64,000 bases of DNA from Microbulbifer sp. Q7 (GTDB taxonomy: Bacteria; Pseudomonadota; Gammaproteobacteria; Pseudomonadales; Cellvibrionaceae), in assembly GCF_001639145.1 (NCBI RefSeq), contig NZ_LROY01000002.1, positions 186,001 to 250,000 of the forward strand, read 5' to 3'. This document shows positions 1 to 9,968 of this stretch, piece after piece. The notes below the pieces were generated by a model. That model was given only the letters and a program-made list of their open reading frames with translations. It ran no database searches and was not told where the DNA came from. Every line of letters starts with the position of its first letter. The stretch's first letter is position 1. Made by a program: the position numbers and the translations under genes.

Positions 1-55
1 TTTCTCCGCGGCGATCTTCCACATTCGAACTTCTGCGACCCTGACGCCAGCGCAT
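1..55 (-). CDS. ypfJ: YpfJ-family neutral zinc metallopeptidase, N-terminal fragment
   Basis: Reading leftward from an ATG at 55-53, the 18 visible codons give MRWRQGRRSSNVEDRRGE. This closely matches the highly conserved start of the YpfJ/KPN_02809 neutral zinc metallopeptidase family (E. coli begins MRWQGRRESDNVEDRR). A GAGG ribosome site lies about 8 bases before the ATG (plus-strand 63-66). The zinc-binding and membrane-anchor parts are beyond the left edge, so the function is taken from the family only. The gene is divergent from the LON-domain gene, and the roughly 160 bases between them must hold both promoters. Confidence 0.8.
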   Translation of the reverse strand, partial: MRWRQGRRSSNVEDRRGE

Positions 56-214
56 GGGAGCACCTCTCGTTTATCCTGCCGATTCACATCTGCGTATTGC
101 TTTCAGCATAGAACAGTTGGCGCAGTTTTTTGTTTGGTGTGCGGGAGATTATCCTTGTACGCGGGATACCAGTGGCATCTTTATCGCTTATCCAACCACC
201 AGTGAGCCGAAGCT

Positions 215-790
215 TTGTCGTTGATACCTCTATTTCCTCTCAATATGGCGCTGTTTCCCGGCGTGACCTTGCCATTGCGGATTTTTGAGCAGCGTTACCT
301 GCGCCTGGTGACCGAGTCCCTGAAAACCGACACCGGTTTCGGCGTGGTATTGATCCGCAGTGGGCGCGAAGTGGGGCAGGCGGACGTGTGGCCGCTGGGG
401 CTGTACACGCGCATCGTTGACTGGAGCCAGGGAGAGGAGGGTTTGCTGCATATCGATGTGGCTGGCGATTCCCGTTTTCGCGTGCTGGACACCTTCCGCG
501 AGGATGACGGGCTGCTGATGGCCGAGGTGGAATGGCTACCGGATGAAGAGACGCACCCGGTGCCGGAGAGCTGCGATGGCCTGCTGGCGGTCCTGAACGA
601 ACTGAAGCAGCATGCCGCCTCGCTGGCACTGAAGTTCGCGCCGGTGGAGAGTGCCGAGGCGCTCTCCTGGCAGCTGGCGCAGCTGTTGCCCCTGGAAGAT
701 GCTGCGCGGGTGGAGCTGCTGGCCAGTCACGACCCGTTAGAGCGGCTGGCGAGTATCGCCGCCAACCTCGATCGCTGGGCCCGGGAATAA
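215..790 (+). CDS. LON substrate-binding domain protein (stand-alone)
   Basis: This 191-residue protein consists of one LON/PUA-like N-terminal domain, the substrate-recognition module of Lon protease. It has no AAA+ ATPase or Ser-Lys protease domain. The conserved opening PLFPLN...LFPGV...LRIFEQRY is clear within the first 30 residues. The start is taken as TTG 215; the first in-frame ATG (245) would cut into that motif. Stand-alone LON proteins are widespread in gammaproteobacteria and their role is not settled. They are assumed to bind protein or nucleotide ligands, but no catalytic residues are visible here. The next gene, for a DUF2339 membrane protein, follows after 61 bases, so co-transcription is possible. 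Confidence 0.85.
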   Translation: MSLIPLFPLNMALFPGVTLPLRIFEQRYLRLVTESLKTDTGFGVVLIRSGREVGQADVWPLGLYTRIVDWSQGEEGLLHIDVAGDSRFRVLDTFREDDGLLMAEVEWLPDEETHPVPESCDGLLAVLNELKQHAASLALKFAPVESAEALSWQLAQLLPLEDAARVELLASHDPLERLASIAANLDRWARE

Positions 791-851
791 TCCCCTGCCA
801 TTGGCCGATCGCGCTACGACAAAAATAATGCGGTAAACATTCTGGGTTGCT

Positions 852-3539
852 ATGGAAAACATTGTCTTGCTTGGCGTTCTGCTGGTCCTCACCGTGATTG
901 TCGGGGCGTTTATGGGGATCTTTGCGTTTGCCGAGGTCAAAAGCCTGCGTGGAGAGGTGCGCCGGTTGCGCGCGATGATCGAGAGCCTGCAGGCGGCTGG
1001 ACTGGCTGTTGAGCCGCATCGCCCCGGCAAAGCGGCTTCCTCGCCGTCATCGACGCCACCGGCGCCGGTACCACCAGCGGAAGCCCCCGTGCGCACTCAA
1101 ATGCCCGATGCGGTAACCGACGAGGTGCCAACTAACGTACCGGAAGTGCCGAATAGCGTACCCAACCAGGTGCCGCCGGTAGCCACCGCGCGCAGCGGTG
1201 TCTCATCGCGGTCCGCCGCGGCCGCACGGCGCGCGCAGTTCTGGATGCGTGTTCAGGAAAACTGGATGGTCTGGCTGGGAGGCGCCTGTGTTGCACTCGC
1301 CGGGGTTTTCCTGGCGCGCTATGGCATTGAGCAGGGGCTGCTTGGGCCCAGAGTCCGTGTGGCCGCGGGCCTGCTGATGGCGTTGGCCCTGTACGTGGCC
1401 GCGGAGGTGTTGCGCCGCAAAACCGGTGGCAGCCATCCAACCTTCGCCGCACTCGCCGGCGGCGGGGCGATCACGGCCTTTGCCGCGATTCTGTCGGCGC
1501 TGCATCTGTATGACCTGATGGCGCCGGGATTGGCCTTCGGCCTGTTGGCGGTAGTGGCTCTGGTTACCCTGTGGTTGGCGCGGCTGCATGGGCCGGTACT
1601 GGCGGTGATCGGCATGCTGGGTGCTTACGGCGTGCCGGCGCTGGTTTCTACCGGCAGTGGCAATGTGCTTGGGGCGATGCTCTACGCGCTGATTATTTCC
1701 GTGTCGGTGTTGTTATTGCTGCGCCATGTCTACCGCAACTGGCTGTGGCTGGGGGTGCTCGTGGGAGCCCTCGCCTGGTGGTTGATCTCATTGCTGGGGC
1801 ACCAGGCCGATGACTGGCGGGGCCTGTATCTGGCCGCGCTGGCGTACCTGTTGCTGGCCGTGGTGCCTGGGGACTGGCTGCTGACCGGGGAGGACCCGGA
1901 GTCTGCCGGCGGCCCTGCGGCAAAGATCACCCCGCTGATCCTGCCGAGCCTGCTGGTGCTCGCGCTCGCCCAATGCCTGTCGATTTTGCGCGAGGGTTTC
2001 CAGCCGGTGGCGATATGGGCGTGGAGCCCTCTGGCGCTGGTGATCCTGTGGGCGGCGCGATGCAGGGGTAACCTCGCGCTGTTGCCCTGGGTGCTGCTGG
2101 TCGGCCAGCTGGTGGCGTGGCTCGCGACCCGCCTGGATTTCAGCGGGGCGCAGGGCGTGCGCCTGCTGCCTCTGCCGACAGAACAGCAGGGGGGCTTTCT
2201 TCTCTATCTGTTGCTGAACGCTGTGCTGTTTGCGGGATTCGCCCTGTTCAATTACCGCCGCGGGCTGGCGCGCTACTGGTGGGCCTCGCTCGCGGTGATG
2301 GCGCCACTGCTGTCGCTGCTGGTGGGCTACTTACTGGCCGAAAGCTTCCTGCCCGTGTACTGGTGGTGCCTGTATGCGGCAGTGTTTGGGGGTGTGTTCA
2401 TGTATCTGGGCGCGCGGGGGGCTACGCAGCACTGGCATAAGGGGATGGTGGTGTGGCTGTTTATCGCCGCACATTTCGCCTACAGCCTGGCGGCGTGCCT
2501 GTGGCTGCAGCAGGCGAGTTTGACCCTGGCGCTGGCATTGCAGGCGGTGTCGCTGGCGTGGGTGATCCGACGCTTCGCGGTGCCGGCCCTGGGGTGGCTG
2601 CTGAAAGCGGTTCTGCTGCTGGTGGTGGTCCGTCTTACCCTGAACCCCTGGCTACTCAGCTACGCGGATGATACCCATTGGTCCCTGTGGACGTACGGCG
2701 GCGCTGCGCTGTGTGCCTGGCTGGCGGCGCGCATTCTGGCGCGGGCCGCAGAACGCGGCGCCTATCAGTCCACAGCAGATTGGTCCGAGGCGGCGGCCTG
2801 GCATCTGCTGGTGCTGGCGCTGTGGGCCGAAAGCCGTTACTGGCTGTACGACGGCAATGCCTTTGCCGCGCACTACAGTTTTACCGAGGCAGTGATCAAC
2901 CTGTGGCTGTTCACCGGGCTGGGGCTGGTGTACTACCGCAAGTCGCTGATTGCCGATCGCTTGGCGCGCTGGTACGACGGCTATGGCCGCCTGCTGATGC
3001 TCGCCGGGCTGGTGAACTACGGGAAAATCCTGTTTGCCACAGCCACCAGCGACCCCTGGGTGTGGCGCGATATCGACCCGCGCCCGCTGTTCAACATGCT
3101 GATGCCCGCCTTTGGCGGGGCGGCTCTACTCGCACTGCTGGTCAGCCGTTTTTATCTGCCGAGTGTGCGCAGACTGGCCGGGCTGGTGGCTGCGGTCACC
3201 GCCTTTGTGTGGGTGTCGCTGGAGGTGCGGCATCTGTGGCAAGGGAATATTCGGCTGGATACGCCGGCGCACACCGGGGAGTTGTACACCTACTCCGCGG
3301 TGTGGTTGGCGCTGGCAGTGACGGGCATTCTGCTGGGGAGCTGGAAACGCTGGCGCAGTTGTTATCAGGGCGGGATGGCCGTGCTGGCGCTGGTGATCGT
3401 GAAACTGTTCCTGGTGGATATGTCGGGGCTCGAGGGCTTGCTGCGCGTGGCGTCCTTTATGGGGATGGGGCTGGCGCTGCTGGGTATCGCCTACCTGCAC
3501 CAGAAACTGGGCGGAAAAAGTGCAAGCCAGGTGCAATAA
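852..3539 (+). CDS. DUF2339 polytopic membrane protein
   Basis: This is an 895-residue inner-membrane protein. An N-terminal membrane anchor (residues about 4-26) is followed by a short charged helix and a Pro/Val-rich linker (about 60-120). From about residue 140 to the end there are more than twenty hydrophobic segments. Length, architecture and the stretch MVWLGGACVALAGVFLARYG fit the DUF2339 family of predicted membrane proteins. The family function is unknown; cell-surface or transport roles have been guessed. No catalytic motif is visible. The start ATG 852 has only a weak ribosome site. Downstream, proA is 160 bases away with its own putative promoter. Confidence 0.85.
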   Translation: MENIVLLGVLLVLTVIVGAFMGIFAFAEVKSLRGEVRRLRAMIESLQAAGLAVEPHRPGKAASSPSSTPPAPVPPAEAPVRTQMPDAVTDEVPTNVPEVPNSVPNQVPPVATARSGVSSRSAAAARRAQFWMRVQENWMVWLGGACVALAGVFLARYGIEQGLLGPRVRVAAGLLMALALYVAAEVLRRKTGGSHPTFAALAGGGAITAFAAILSALHLYDLMAPGLAFGLLAVVALVTLWLARLHGPVLAVIGMLGAYGVPALVSTGSGNVLGAMLYALIISVSVLLLLRHVYRNWLWLGVLVGALAWWLISLLGHQADDWRGLYLAALAYLLLAVVPGDWLLTGEDPESAGGPAAKITPLILPSLLVLALAQCLSILREGFQPVAIWAWSPLALVILWAARCRGNLALLPWVLLVGQLVAWLATRLDFSGAQGVRLLPLPTEQQGGFLLYLLLNAVLFAGFALFNYRRGLARYWWASLAVMAPLLSLLVGYLLAESFLPVYWWCLYAAVFGGVFMYLGARGATQHWHKGMVVWLFIAAHFAYSLAACLWLQQASLTLALALQAVSLAWVIRRFAVPALGWLLKAVLLLVVVRLTLNPWLLSYADDTHWSLWTYGGAALCAWLAARILARAAERGAYQSTADWSEAAAWHLLVLALWAESRYWLYDGNAFAAHYSFTEAVINLWLFTGLGLVYYRKSLIADRLARWYDGYGRLLMLAGLVNYGKILFATATSDPWVWRDIDPRPLFNMLMPAFGGAALLALLVSRFYLPSVRRLAGLVAAVTAFVWVSLEVRHLWQGNIRLDTPAHTGELYTYSAVWLALAVTGILLGSWKRWRSCYQGGMAVLALVIVKLFLVDMSGLEGLLRVASFMGMGLALLGIAYLHQKLGGKSASQVQ

Positions 3540-3576
3540 CTGACTGCCCGCAGGCAATTTCCCGTAGCGCTTGCGG

Positions 3577-3582
3577 TATACT
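3577..3582 (+). promoter_or_regulatory. Possible -10 element for proA
   Basis: A TATACT hexamer lies about 120 bases before the proA start, in a GC-rich gap between two plus-strand genes. No convincing -35 hexamer sits at 16-18 bases upstream, so this is only a candidate. Confidence 0.3.
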
Positions 3583-3701
3583 GCGCGGCCTTTTTGCGGG
3601 GCTCGCGTGCGTCGGGGCCGCTGTGCGGACAGATAACCGGGAGCTTGCCGCGGGATAACAGTGTTCCCGAACCGTATGAGTGAATTGCATGGAGATGAGC
3701 A

Positions 3702-5006
3702 GTGAACAGTATCAGCGCCACCGAGGTTGACCAGGATTCTACCCAAACCGCATCTGTCGAAGCGATGATGCAGGCCATGGGCCGTGCGGCACGTGCCGCC
3801 GCCCGGGTAATGGCGCGCACCGATACTGGCACTAAAAATGCGGCGCTGCGGGCCATCGCCGCGGAACTGGACGCCCAGCGACCGCAGCTGGCGGCGGCCA
3901 ACGCCAAAGATATGCAAAACGGCCGCGCCAATGGCCTGGACGCGGCGCTGCTGGACCGTCTCGCACTGACCGACGAGCGCATCGACGGCATGATCGAGGG
4001 GCTCAGCCAGATTGCCGAGCTGCCAGACCCGGTGGGGGAGGTGAGCGACCTCAAGTACCGCCCGAGCGGCATCCAGGTGGGCAAGATGCGCGTGCCGCTG
4101 GGCGTGGTGGGCATCATCTACGAGTCCCGCCCGAACGTGACCATAGACGCCGCCAGCCTGTGCCTGAAATCCGGCAATGCGACGATCCTGCGCGGCGGCA
4201 GTGAGGCCCTGCACTCCAATGGCGCCATTGCGGCCTGCGTGGCCGCGGGGCTGAAGCAGGCCGGGTTGCCAGAGACCGCGGTACAGGTGGTGGCCACCAC
4301 CGATCGCGCTGCGGTGGGCGCCCTTATATCCATGCCCGAGTATGTGGATGTGATCGTACCCCGTGGCGGCAAGGGCCTGATTGAGCGCATCAGCCGCGAC
4401 GCGCGGGTGCCGGTGATCAAGCACCTGGACGGCATCTGTCATGTGTACCTCGACGACCGCGCGGATCCGGTCAAGGCGTTCAATATTGCACTGAATGCCA
4501 AGACCCACCGCTACGGTGTATGCAATGCCATGGAAACCCTGCTGGTGGCCGAGGCGGTGGCGGCAGAGTTTCTGCCCAAGCTTGCGGCGGCTTACGGGGA
4601 AAAGGGCGTAGAACTGCGTGGTTGTGACAAGACCCGCAGCATCCTCGCGGGTGTGCTGCCGGCCACCGAAGAAGATTGGGCCACCGAATACCTGGCGCCG
4701 GTGCTGTCGATTCGCGTGGTGGCGGATATGGATGCGGCGATGGACCACATCGCCCGCTACAGCTCCGGCCACACCGAGTCGATCGTCACCGAAGATTACT
4801 CCCGCGCGCGCCGGTTTATGGCGGAAGTGGATTCCGCCTCGGTCATGGTCAACGCCTCCACCCGTTTCGCCGACGGTTTTGAATACGGCCTGGGGGCCGA
4901 GATCGGTATCAGCACCGACAAGATTCATGCGCGTGGGCCGGTGGGCCTGGAAGGGCTGACCTCGCAGAAGTGGATCGTGTTCGGGGACGGGCAGATTCGC
5001 GAATGA
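3702..5006 (+). CDS. proA: Gamma-glutamyl phosphate reductase (glutamate-5-semialdehyde dehydrogenase)
   Basis: The enzyme catalyses the second step of proline synthesis, the NADPH-dependent reduction of gamma-glutamyl phosphate to glutamate-5-semialdehyde, in the cytoplasm. The 434-residue length is about normal, with a short extra N-terminus. The catalytic cysteine is Cys274 in [13 protein letters not shown], and the cofactor region includes the conserved [11 protein letters not shown] around 163-173. The start is GTG 3702, supported by GGAG nine bases upstream. The stop overlaps the nadD ATG by four bases (ATGA), so the two are translationally coupled. The proA-nadD-rsfS-rlmH-mrdA-rodA order is the same as in Pseudomonas. 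Confidence 0.97.
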   Translation: MNSISATEVDQDSTQTASVEAMMQAMGRAARAAARVMARTDTGTKNAALRAIAAELDAQRPQLAAANAKDMQNGRANGLDAALLDRLALTDERIDGMIEGLSQIAELPDPVGEVSDLKYRPSGIQVGKMRVPLGVVGIIYESRPNVTIDAASLCLKSGNATILRGGSEALHSNGAIAACVAAGLKQAGLPETAVQVVATTDRAAVGALISMPEYVDVIVPRGGKGLIERISRDARVPVIKHLDGICHVYLDDRADPVKAFNIALNAKTHRYGVCNAMETLLVAEAVAAEFLPKLAAAYGEKGVELRGCDKTRSILAGVLPATEEDWATEYLAPVLSIRVVADMDAAMDHIARYSSGHTESIVTEDYSRARRFMAEVDSASVMVNASTRFADGFEYGLGAEIGISTDKIHARGPVGLEGLTSQKWIVFGDGQIRE

Positions 5007-5647
5007 GATCCATCGCCCTGTTCGGCGGCACCTTTAACCCGGTGCATTTCGGCCATCTGCGCATGGCGCTGGAGCTGAAGGAAACGCTGGGATTCGACGA
5101 AATGCGGCTGCTGCCGTCGCACCAGCCGGCGCACCGCGCGCAGCCCGGGGTGACCGCCAATGCCCGTCGCGACATGCTCGCACTGGCGCTGGAACACTGC
5201 CCTGCGCTGCAGCTGGACGAGCGGGAGCTGCAGCGCCAGGGCCCCACCTATACGGTGGATACCCTGCAGGCGCTGCGCGCAGAACTGGGCAACCAGGTGT
5301 CGATCAGCTTCTGCATGGGGCTCGATTCCCTGCTGGGGCTGCCCGGCTGGCACCGTTGGCAGCAGCTGATCCGGCTCGCCCATCTGGTGGTGGTTACCCG
5401 CCCCGGCTGGCAACTGCCCGAGCAAGGCCCGGTGGCGGAACTGCTCGCTGCCCACCGCGGTGATGTGGATGTCCTAAAGCAACAGGCGGCCGGGAGCCTC
5501 GTGCTGCGGGAACAGACACTGCTGCCAATCTCCGCCACGGAGATCCGCAGCCTGATTGCGAGCAACCGCTCGCCCCAGTACCTGCTGCCGCAGCGGGTAC
5601 TCGACTACATTCAAACTCATCAGCTCTACAAGAGCGACAACCAATAG
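5003..5647 (+). CDS. nadD: Nicotinate-nucleotide adenylyltransferase
   Basis: This enzyme adenylates nicotinate mononucleotide with ATP to give deamido-NAD, the penultimate step of NAD synthesis. The 214-residue protein has the nucleotidyltransferase P-loop and HxGH signature [11 protein letters not shown] (residues 8-18) and the ISATEIR motif at 176-182. The open frame extends 11 codons further upstream, into proA. I chose ATG 5003 because the protein then begins [13 protein letters not shown] like its relatives and forms the usual ATGA junction with proA. A 14-bp palindrome (5647-5660) without a T-run lies between it and rsfS. Confidence 0.97.
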   Translation: MRSIALFGGTFNPVHFGHLRMALELKETLGFDEMRLLPSHQPAHRAQPGVTANARRDMLALALEHCPALQLDERELQRQGPTYTVDTLQALRAELGNQVSISFCMGLDSLLGLPGWHRWQQLIRLAHLVVVTRPGWQLPEQGPVAELLAAHRGDVDVLKQQAAGSLVLREQTLLPISATEIRSLIASNRSPQYLLPQRVLDYIQTHQLYKSDNQ

Positions 5648-5673
5648 GAGCCAAGGCTCCCGCAACAGGTGTT

Positions 5674-6036
5674 ATGACTGATATCAAAGCAATTGCGGTA
5701 AACGCACTGGAAGACCTCAAGGGTAAAGACATCGTTTCGATGGATGTATCCGAACTCAGCGATGTAATGGACACCCTGATCATCTGTACCGGCACCTCCA
5801 GCCGGCAGGTGAAATCCTTGGCCAACAATGTGGTGGAAGACGGTAAAGAAGCCGGTATCCGTCCGATAGGCGTCGAGGGGATTGACCAGGGCGAGTGGGT
5901 GCTGGTGGACTACGGCGATGTGGTGGTGCACGTGATGCAGGCCGAGACCCGCGGCTTCTACGACCTGGAAAAACTCTGGTCGATGACCCCCAATACCCGT
6001 GAGGGTGCGGACGGTTCCGATCCCCATCAGGACTGA
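5674..6036 (+). CDS. rsfS: Ribosomal silencing factor RsfS (YbeB/Iojap)
   Basis: RsfS binds ribosomal protein uL14 on the 50S subunit and blocks subunit joining when nutrients are scarce. The 120-residue protein has the family core [20 protein letters not shown] followed by [14 protein letters not shown], and [20 protein letters not shown] in the second half. It is in the usual position between nadD and rlmH. Confidence 0.96.
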   Translation: MTDIKAIAVNALEDLKGKDIVSMDVSELSDVMDTLIICTGTSSRQVKSLANNVVEDGKEAGIRPIGVEGIDQGEWVLVDYGDVVVHVMQAETRGFYDLEKLWSMTPNTREGADGSDPHQD

Positions 6037-6071
6037 TCGCAAAGCGCCGGCCCCTTGAACACACGCTGCTT

Positions 6072-6548
6072 ATGAAGATTCGCATTATCGCCGCAGGTGG
6101 CAAGATGCCCGCCTGGGTGCAGGAGGGCTACAACGAGTACGCCAAGCGCCTGCCGCGGGAGCTGACCCTGGAAATGGTCGAGGTGGCGCTGGGCAACCGC
6201 GGCCAGAAAAATTCCGCGGCGCTGGTGGAAAAGGCCCGCCAGAAAGAGGGCGAGGCGATGCTGGCGGCGATTCATCCGCGGGATCACGTGGTTGCGCTGG
6301 AAGTGAAGGGCAAGTCGTGGAGCACCGAGCAGCTGTCCCGGGAACTTTCCGGCTGGCAGATGTCCGGCGACAACCTGTGTCTGTTGATCGGCGGCCCCGA
6401 CGGCCTTTCACCGGAGTGCGTGGCGCGGGCCAACCAGAAATGGTCCCTGTCGGCACTGACCCTGCCGCACCCGCTGGTGCGGGTGCTGCTGGCGGAACAG
6501 CTGTATCGGGCCTGGACCTTGCTGGCGGGGCACCCGTACCACAAGTAA
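6072..6548 (+). CDS. rlmH: 23S rRNA pseudouridine-1915 N3-methyltransferase
   Basis: RlmH is a SPOUT-fold enzyme that uses S-adenosylmethionine to methylate pseudouridine 1915 in helix 69 of 23S rRNA on assembled 70S ribosomes. The 158-residue protein has the SAM-binding knot with [12 protein letters not shown] and the near-invariant C-terminus [20 protein letters not shown]...HPYHK, very close to E. coli. It follows rsfS by 35 bases, as in other gammaproteobacteria. Confidence 0.97.
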   Translation: MKIRIIAAGGKMPAWVQEGYNEYAKRLPRELTLEMVEVALGNRGQKNSAALVEKARQKEGEAMLAAIHPRDHVVALEVKGKSWSTEQLSRELSGWQMSGDNLCLLIGGPDGLSPECVARANQKWSLSALTLPHPLVRVLLAEQLYRAWTLLAGHPYHK

Positions 6549-6750
6549 GCCGGGCGAACCCCGGGGCGGGCCTCTACTTTTTCGCCTGATTGAACTTTTT
6601 GCTGCCACCAGACTCCCACGGACACGGGGAAACCCGGTGCCTGTGGCTGTTCGAGGGGTGCCGGTGTGTATCGAACACTCCGCAGGGAAGGCAAACTTGT
6701 GTACACTTCGTGGTCATTTTCGCGCCACCGAATAACCTGCTTCGACCACC

Positions 6751-8679
6751 ATGTCAGAAAACCTGCGTTTCAAAGACCACCACACAGAGCAGCGGCTGTT
6801 TCGCAACCGCATGCTGGTGGCCATATTCGGCGTAGTCGTGCTGCTCGGTGTGCTGGTCGCGCGCTTTTACAACCTGCAGGTAGTCAATTACGAGGACTAC
6901 CGTACCCAGTCTGACCAGAACCGCATCCAGGTGCGCCCGGTCCCTCCTACACGTGGCCTGATCTACGACCGCAACGGCGAAATGCTGGCGGACAACCGCC
7001 CCAGTTATACCCTTTCCGTGGTGCGCGAGCGGGTCAAGGACCTGGATGCCACCATCGAGCTGCTCGGCCAGATCGTGCGCCTTGAAGACAGCGATGTAGA
7101 GAAATTCAAGCGCCGTCTGCAGCGCCGGCGCCCGTTCGAGCCGGTACCGCTGCGCTATCGCCTCAGTGAGGATGAAATCGCCCGCATCAGCGTCAATGAG
7201 TTCCATCTGCCCGGGGTATCCGTGGAGGCGGAACTGGTCCGCTATTACCCCGAGAGCAAGCTGTTCGCACACAGTGTGGGCTATGTGGGGCGGATCAACG
7301 ACCGTGAACTGTCCGGCTTCACCGCGGAAGATGTGCGCCGCTACCGCGGCACCCAGAGTATCGGCAAGGTGGGGCTGGAGCGCTCCTACGAGGACCTGCT
7401 GCTGGGTGAAGTGGGCTATGAAAACGTAGAAACCAATGCCCGCGGTCGGGTACTGCGGGTGCTGGAGCGGCAAGATCCGAAACCCGGTGCGGAGCTGACC
7501 CTGCACCTGGACACCCGCCTGCAGCAGGTGGCTACCGAAGCGCTGGGTGATAACCGCGGTGCGGTGGTGGCCATCGATGTGAAAACCGGCGGCGTGCTGG
7601 CGTTTGTGAGCCAGCCGTCCTACGACCCGAATCTGTTTGTTACCGGTATCAGCTTCAGGGACTACAGCGCGCTGCGGGACTCGCTCGATGTGCCGCTGTT
7701 CAACCGCGTGGTGCAGGGGCAGTATCCGCCCGGTTCTACGCTCAAACCCATGATGGGCCTCGGCGGCCTGGCGGCAGGCATTATCCGTTCGGATACCAAG
7801 GTGCCGGATCCAGGCTTTTACAAGCTGCCGAACGATTCGCGCATCTACCGCGACTGGAAACGCTGGGGCCACGGCAAGCACGTCGACCTGATTCAGGGGC
7901 TCGCCCAGAGTTGTGACGTGTACTTCTGGGACATGGCCGCGCGCTGGAATATTGATGGCATGCACGAGATCGCCACGCGCTTTGGCCTGGGTGAAAAAAC
8001 CGGTATTGACCTGCCGCGGGAATACCCGGGGCTGTTCCCGTCGCGGGCCTGGAAACGCGGCGCGCGGGGCGTGCCCTGGTTCCCGGGCGACAGCCTGAAC
8101 GCAGTGCTGGGGCAGGGCTTTGTACTGGCCACGCCGCTGCAGCTGGCGGTGATGACCGCCACCATCGCCAACCGCGGTACCCACTACCGCCCGCAGATGG
8201 TGATGGCCATCGATGGCGTCGAGCAGCCTCCGGAAGTGCTGCACCACGTGGATGCGCGCCCGGAGCACTGGGATCTGGTGTTCGAGGGGATGGAAGCCGT
8301 GGTTTACGGCATCCACGGCACCGGCAAGAAAGCTGGGGCCGGGCTGGACTTTAAAGTGGCCGGGAAAACCGGTACTGCGCAGGTGGTGGGCATCGCCCAG
8401 GGGGAAAAGTACGACTCCGAGGCGCTGAAAGAGCGCCACCGGGATCACGCCCTGTTTGTTGCCTTCGCGCCGGCGGATGACCCGCAGATTGCGGTGTCCG
8501 TGCTGGTGGAAAATGGCGAAGGTGGCGGCAGCGTGGCGGCACCGGTGGCCCGTGAGCTGTTTTTTGACTGGATGTCGCGGCCACTGGAAGACACCGCCAG
8601 CCGGCGGGGCTGGCGTCCGCCCATGGCCAATGCCGGGTCCAGGCATCTACACCCACACGAGGTAGCAATCCGTGGCTAG
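6751..8679 (+). CDS. mrdA: Penicillin-binding protein 2, elongasome transpeptidase
   Basis: PBP2 is the class B transpeptidase that crosslinks peptidoglycan during lateral wall growth together with RodA. The 642-residue protein has one N-terminal membrane helix (about 22-38) and a dimerisation/pedestal domain with RGLIYDRNGEMLADN. The transpeptidase motifs are STLK (Ser329-Lys332, nucleophile), SCD (387-389, the SxD form usual for PBP2) and KTG (539-541). The gene overlaps rodA by eight bases. The roughly 200 bases before the ATG lack a clear ribosome site. Confidence 0.97.
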   Translation: MSENLRFKDHHTEQRLFRNRMLVAIFGVVVLLGVLVARFYNLQVVNYEDYRTQSDQNRIQVRPVPPTRGLIYDRNGEMLADNRPSYTLSVVRERVKDLDATIELLGQIVRLEDSDVEKFKRRLQRRRPFEPVPLRYRLSEDEIARISVNEFHLPGVSVEAELVRYYPESKLFAHSVGYVGRINDRELSGFTAEDVRRYRGTQSIGKVGLERSYEDLLLGEVGYENVETNARGRVLRVLERQDPKPGAELTLHLDTRLQQVATEALGDNRGAVVAIDVKTGGVLAFVSQPSYDPNLFVTGISFRDYSALRDSLDVPLFNRVVQGQYPPGSTLKPMMGLGGLAAGIIRSDTKVPDPGFYKLPNDSRIYRDWKRWGHGKHVDLIQGLAQSCDVYFWDMAARWNIDGMHEIATRFGLGEKTGIDLPREYPGLFPSRAWKRGARGVPWFPGDSLNAVLGQGFVLATPLQLAVMTATIANRGTHYRPQMVMAIDGVEQPPEVLHHVDARPEHWDLVFEGMEAVVYGIHGTGKKAGAGLDFKVAGKTGTAQVVGIAQGEKYDSEALKERHRDHALFVAFAPADDPQIAVSVLVENGEGGGSVAAPVARELFFDWMSRPLEDTASRRGWRPPMANAGSRHLHPHEVAIRG

Positions 8680-9817
8680 TCGCGATTATATGCACCGCCT
8701 GCCGGATGCCGGCAGCAGCCTGCGGCGGCCGGAGAGTTTTTCGCGGCGCTGGCATATCGACCTCCCCTTGCTGTTGCTGTTGATGCTGTTGGCGGGGGTC
8801 GGGCTGGTGGTGCTGTACAGCGCGTCCGGTGAAGAGAGCCACTACGTCAAGCGCCAGGCGGTGTTTATGGCGTTGGCGTTCGTGGGCATGTTCATCGCCG
8901 CGCAGATTCCCCTGGAGTTTTACCGGCGCTGGTCACCGTGGTTTTACCTGGGCGGCTGTTGCCTGCTGGTGGCGGTACTGTTTTTTGGCGTGGGCGCCAA
9001 GGGCGCACAGCGCTGGTTGCAGATCGGTGGTTTTCGCTTTCAGCCCTCCGAGGCATTGAAACTCGCGGTGCCGATCGCCGTCGCGGCCTACCTGCACAAG
9101 CGCAGCCTGCCCCCCTCGTTTATGACCGTGGTGGGTACGCTGGTAATCATTGCCATTCCGGCGGCACTGATTGTGCGCCAGCCGGATCTCGGCACTTCTA
9201 TTCTTATCGCCGCTTCGGGCATATTCGCGCTCTATCTTTCGGGCCTCAGCTGGAAAATGATCGGTAGTGCGGCGGTGATGGCGCTGATGGCTGCATGGCC
9301 CATGTGGATCTGGGGGTTACGCGACTATCAGAAACAGCGCATTCTCACCTTGTTCAATCCGGATGCCGACCGTCTCGGTGCGGGTTGGAATATTTTCCAG
9401 TCCAAGGCGGCCATTGGTTCCGGTGGATGGGATGGCAAGGGGTATATGCAGGGTACGCAGTCCCAGTTGGATTTCCTGCCGGAAAGTCACACGGATTTCA
9501 TCATCGCTGTACTGGCGGAAGAGTGGGGTATGCGCGGCGCCTTGCTTCTGCTCGCCCTGTACCTGTTGATCATTGCCCGGGGCATCTATATTAGTTTCAT
9601 GGCCCAGCATGTTTTCGGACGGTTGTTGGCGGGTAGTATCACGCTGACATTCTTCGTGTACGTGTTTGTGAATATCGCTATGGTGACCGGCCTGCTGCCG
9701 GTGGTGGGCGTGCCCCTGCCACTGGTGAGTCACGGCGGCACCTCGGTAATTACCCTGATGGCAGGGTTCGGTATTCTGATGGCCATCAGCACGGAAAGGC
9801 GCAGAGTACTTTTCTAG
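8672..9817 (+). CDS. rodA: Rod-shape SEDS peptidoglycan glycosyltransferase RodA
   Basis: RodA is the SEDS-family membrane glycosyltransferase that polymerises lipid II in the elongasome, partnered with PBP2. The 381-residue protein has about ten hydrophobic segments, including the conserved stretches RWLQIGGFRFQPSEALKLAV, RQPDLGTSI and the C-terminal GVPLPLVSHGGTS. The start is GTG 8672, inside the end of mrdA, with GAGG at 8659-8662; ATG 8690 is the alternative but has poorer spacing. Confidence 0.97.
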   Translation: MASRDYMHRLPDAGSSLRRPESFSRRWHIDLPLLLLLMLLAGVGLVVLYSASGEESHYVKRQAVFMALAFVGMFIAAQIPLEFYRRWSPWFYLGGCCLLVAVLFFGVGAKGAQRWLQIGGFRFQPSEALKLAVPIAVAAYLHKRSLPPSFMTVVGTLVIIAIPAALIVRQPDLGTSILIAASGIFALYLSGLSWKMIGSAAVMALMAAWPMWIWGLRDYQKQRILTLFNPDADRLGAGWNIFQSKAAIGSGGWDGKGYMQGTQSQLDFLPESHTDFIIAVLAEEWGMRGALLLLALYLLIIARGIYISFMAQHVFGRLLAGSITLTFFVYVFVNIAMVTGLLPVVGVPLPLVSHGGTSVITLMAGFGILMAISTERRRVLF

Positions 9818-9968
9818 TTGTTGGATTTAGTTGCAGGGTTTGGTGGCTGAATGTGAGGCGGTTCAGGCTCGCTTCACTTTTTCCCGTGTATCGTGCCACT
9901 TTTTGGCGCGGATGCAGTCACACTGCAGAACGAATTTAATAATTGTGGAAAGTGGCAGGAAGTACTCT

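Noticed and set aside
54..224. 56-codon plus-strand ORF before the LON-domain gene
   Set aside because: It overlaps both the start of the YpfJ-type gene and the start of the LON-domain gene and has no family resemblance.
3126..4928. 600-codon minus-strand open frame across the end of the DUF2339 gene and proA
   Set aside because: The sense strand holds two clear genes including proA with its catalytic cysteine; the antisense translation is low-complexity His/Arg/Gln-rich.
6754..8646. 630-codon open frame antisense to mrdA
   Set aside because: Shadow of the PBP2 gene, whose three transpeptidase motifs are intact on the plus strand.
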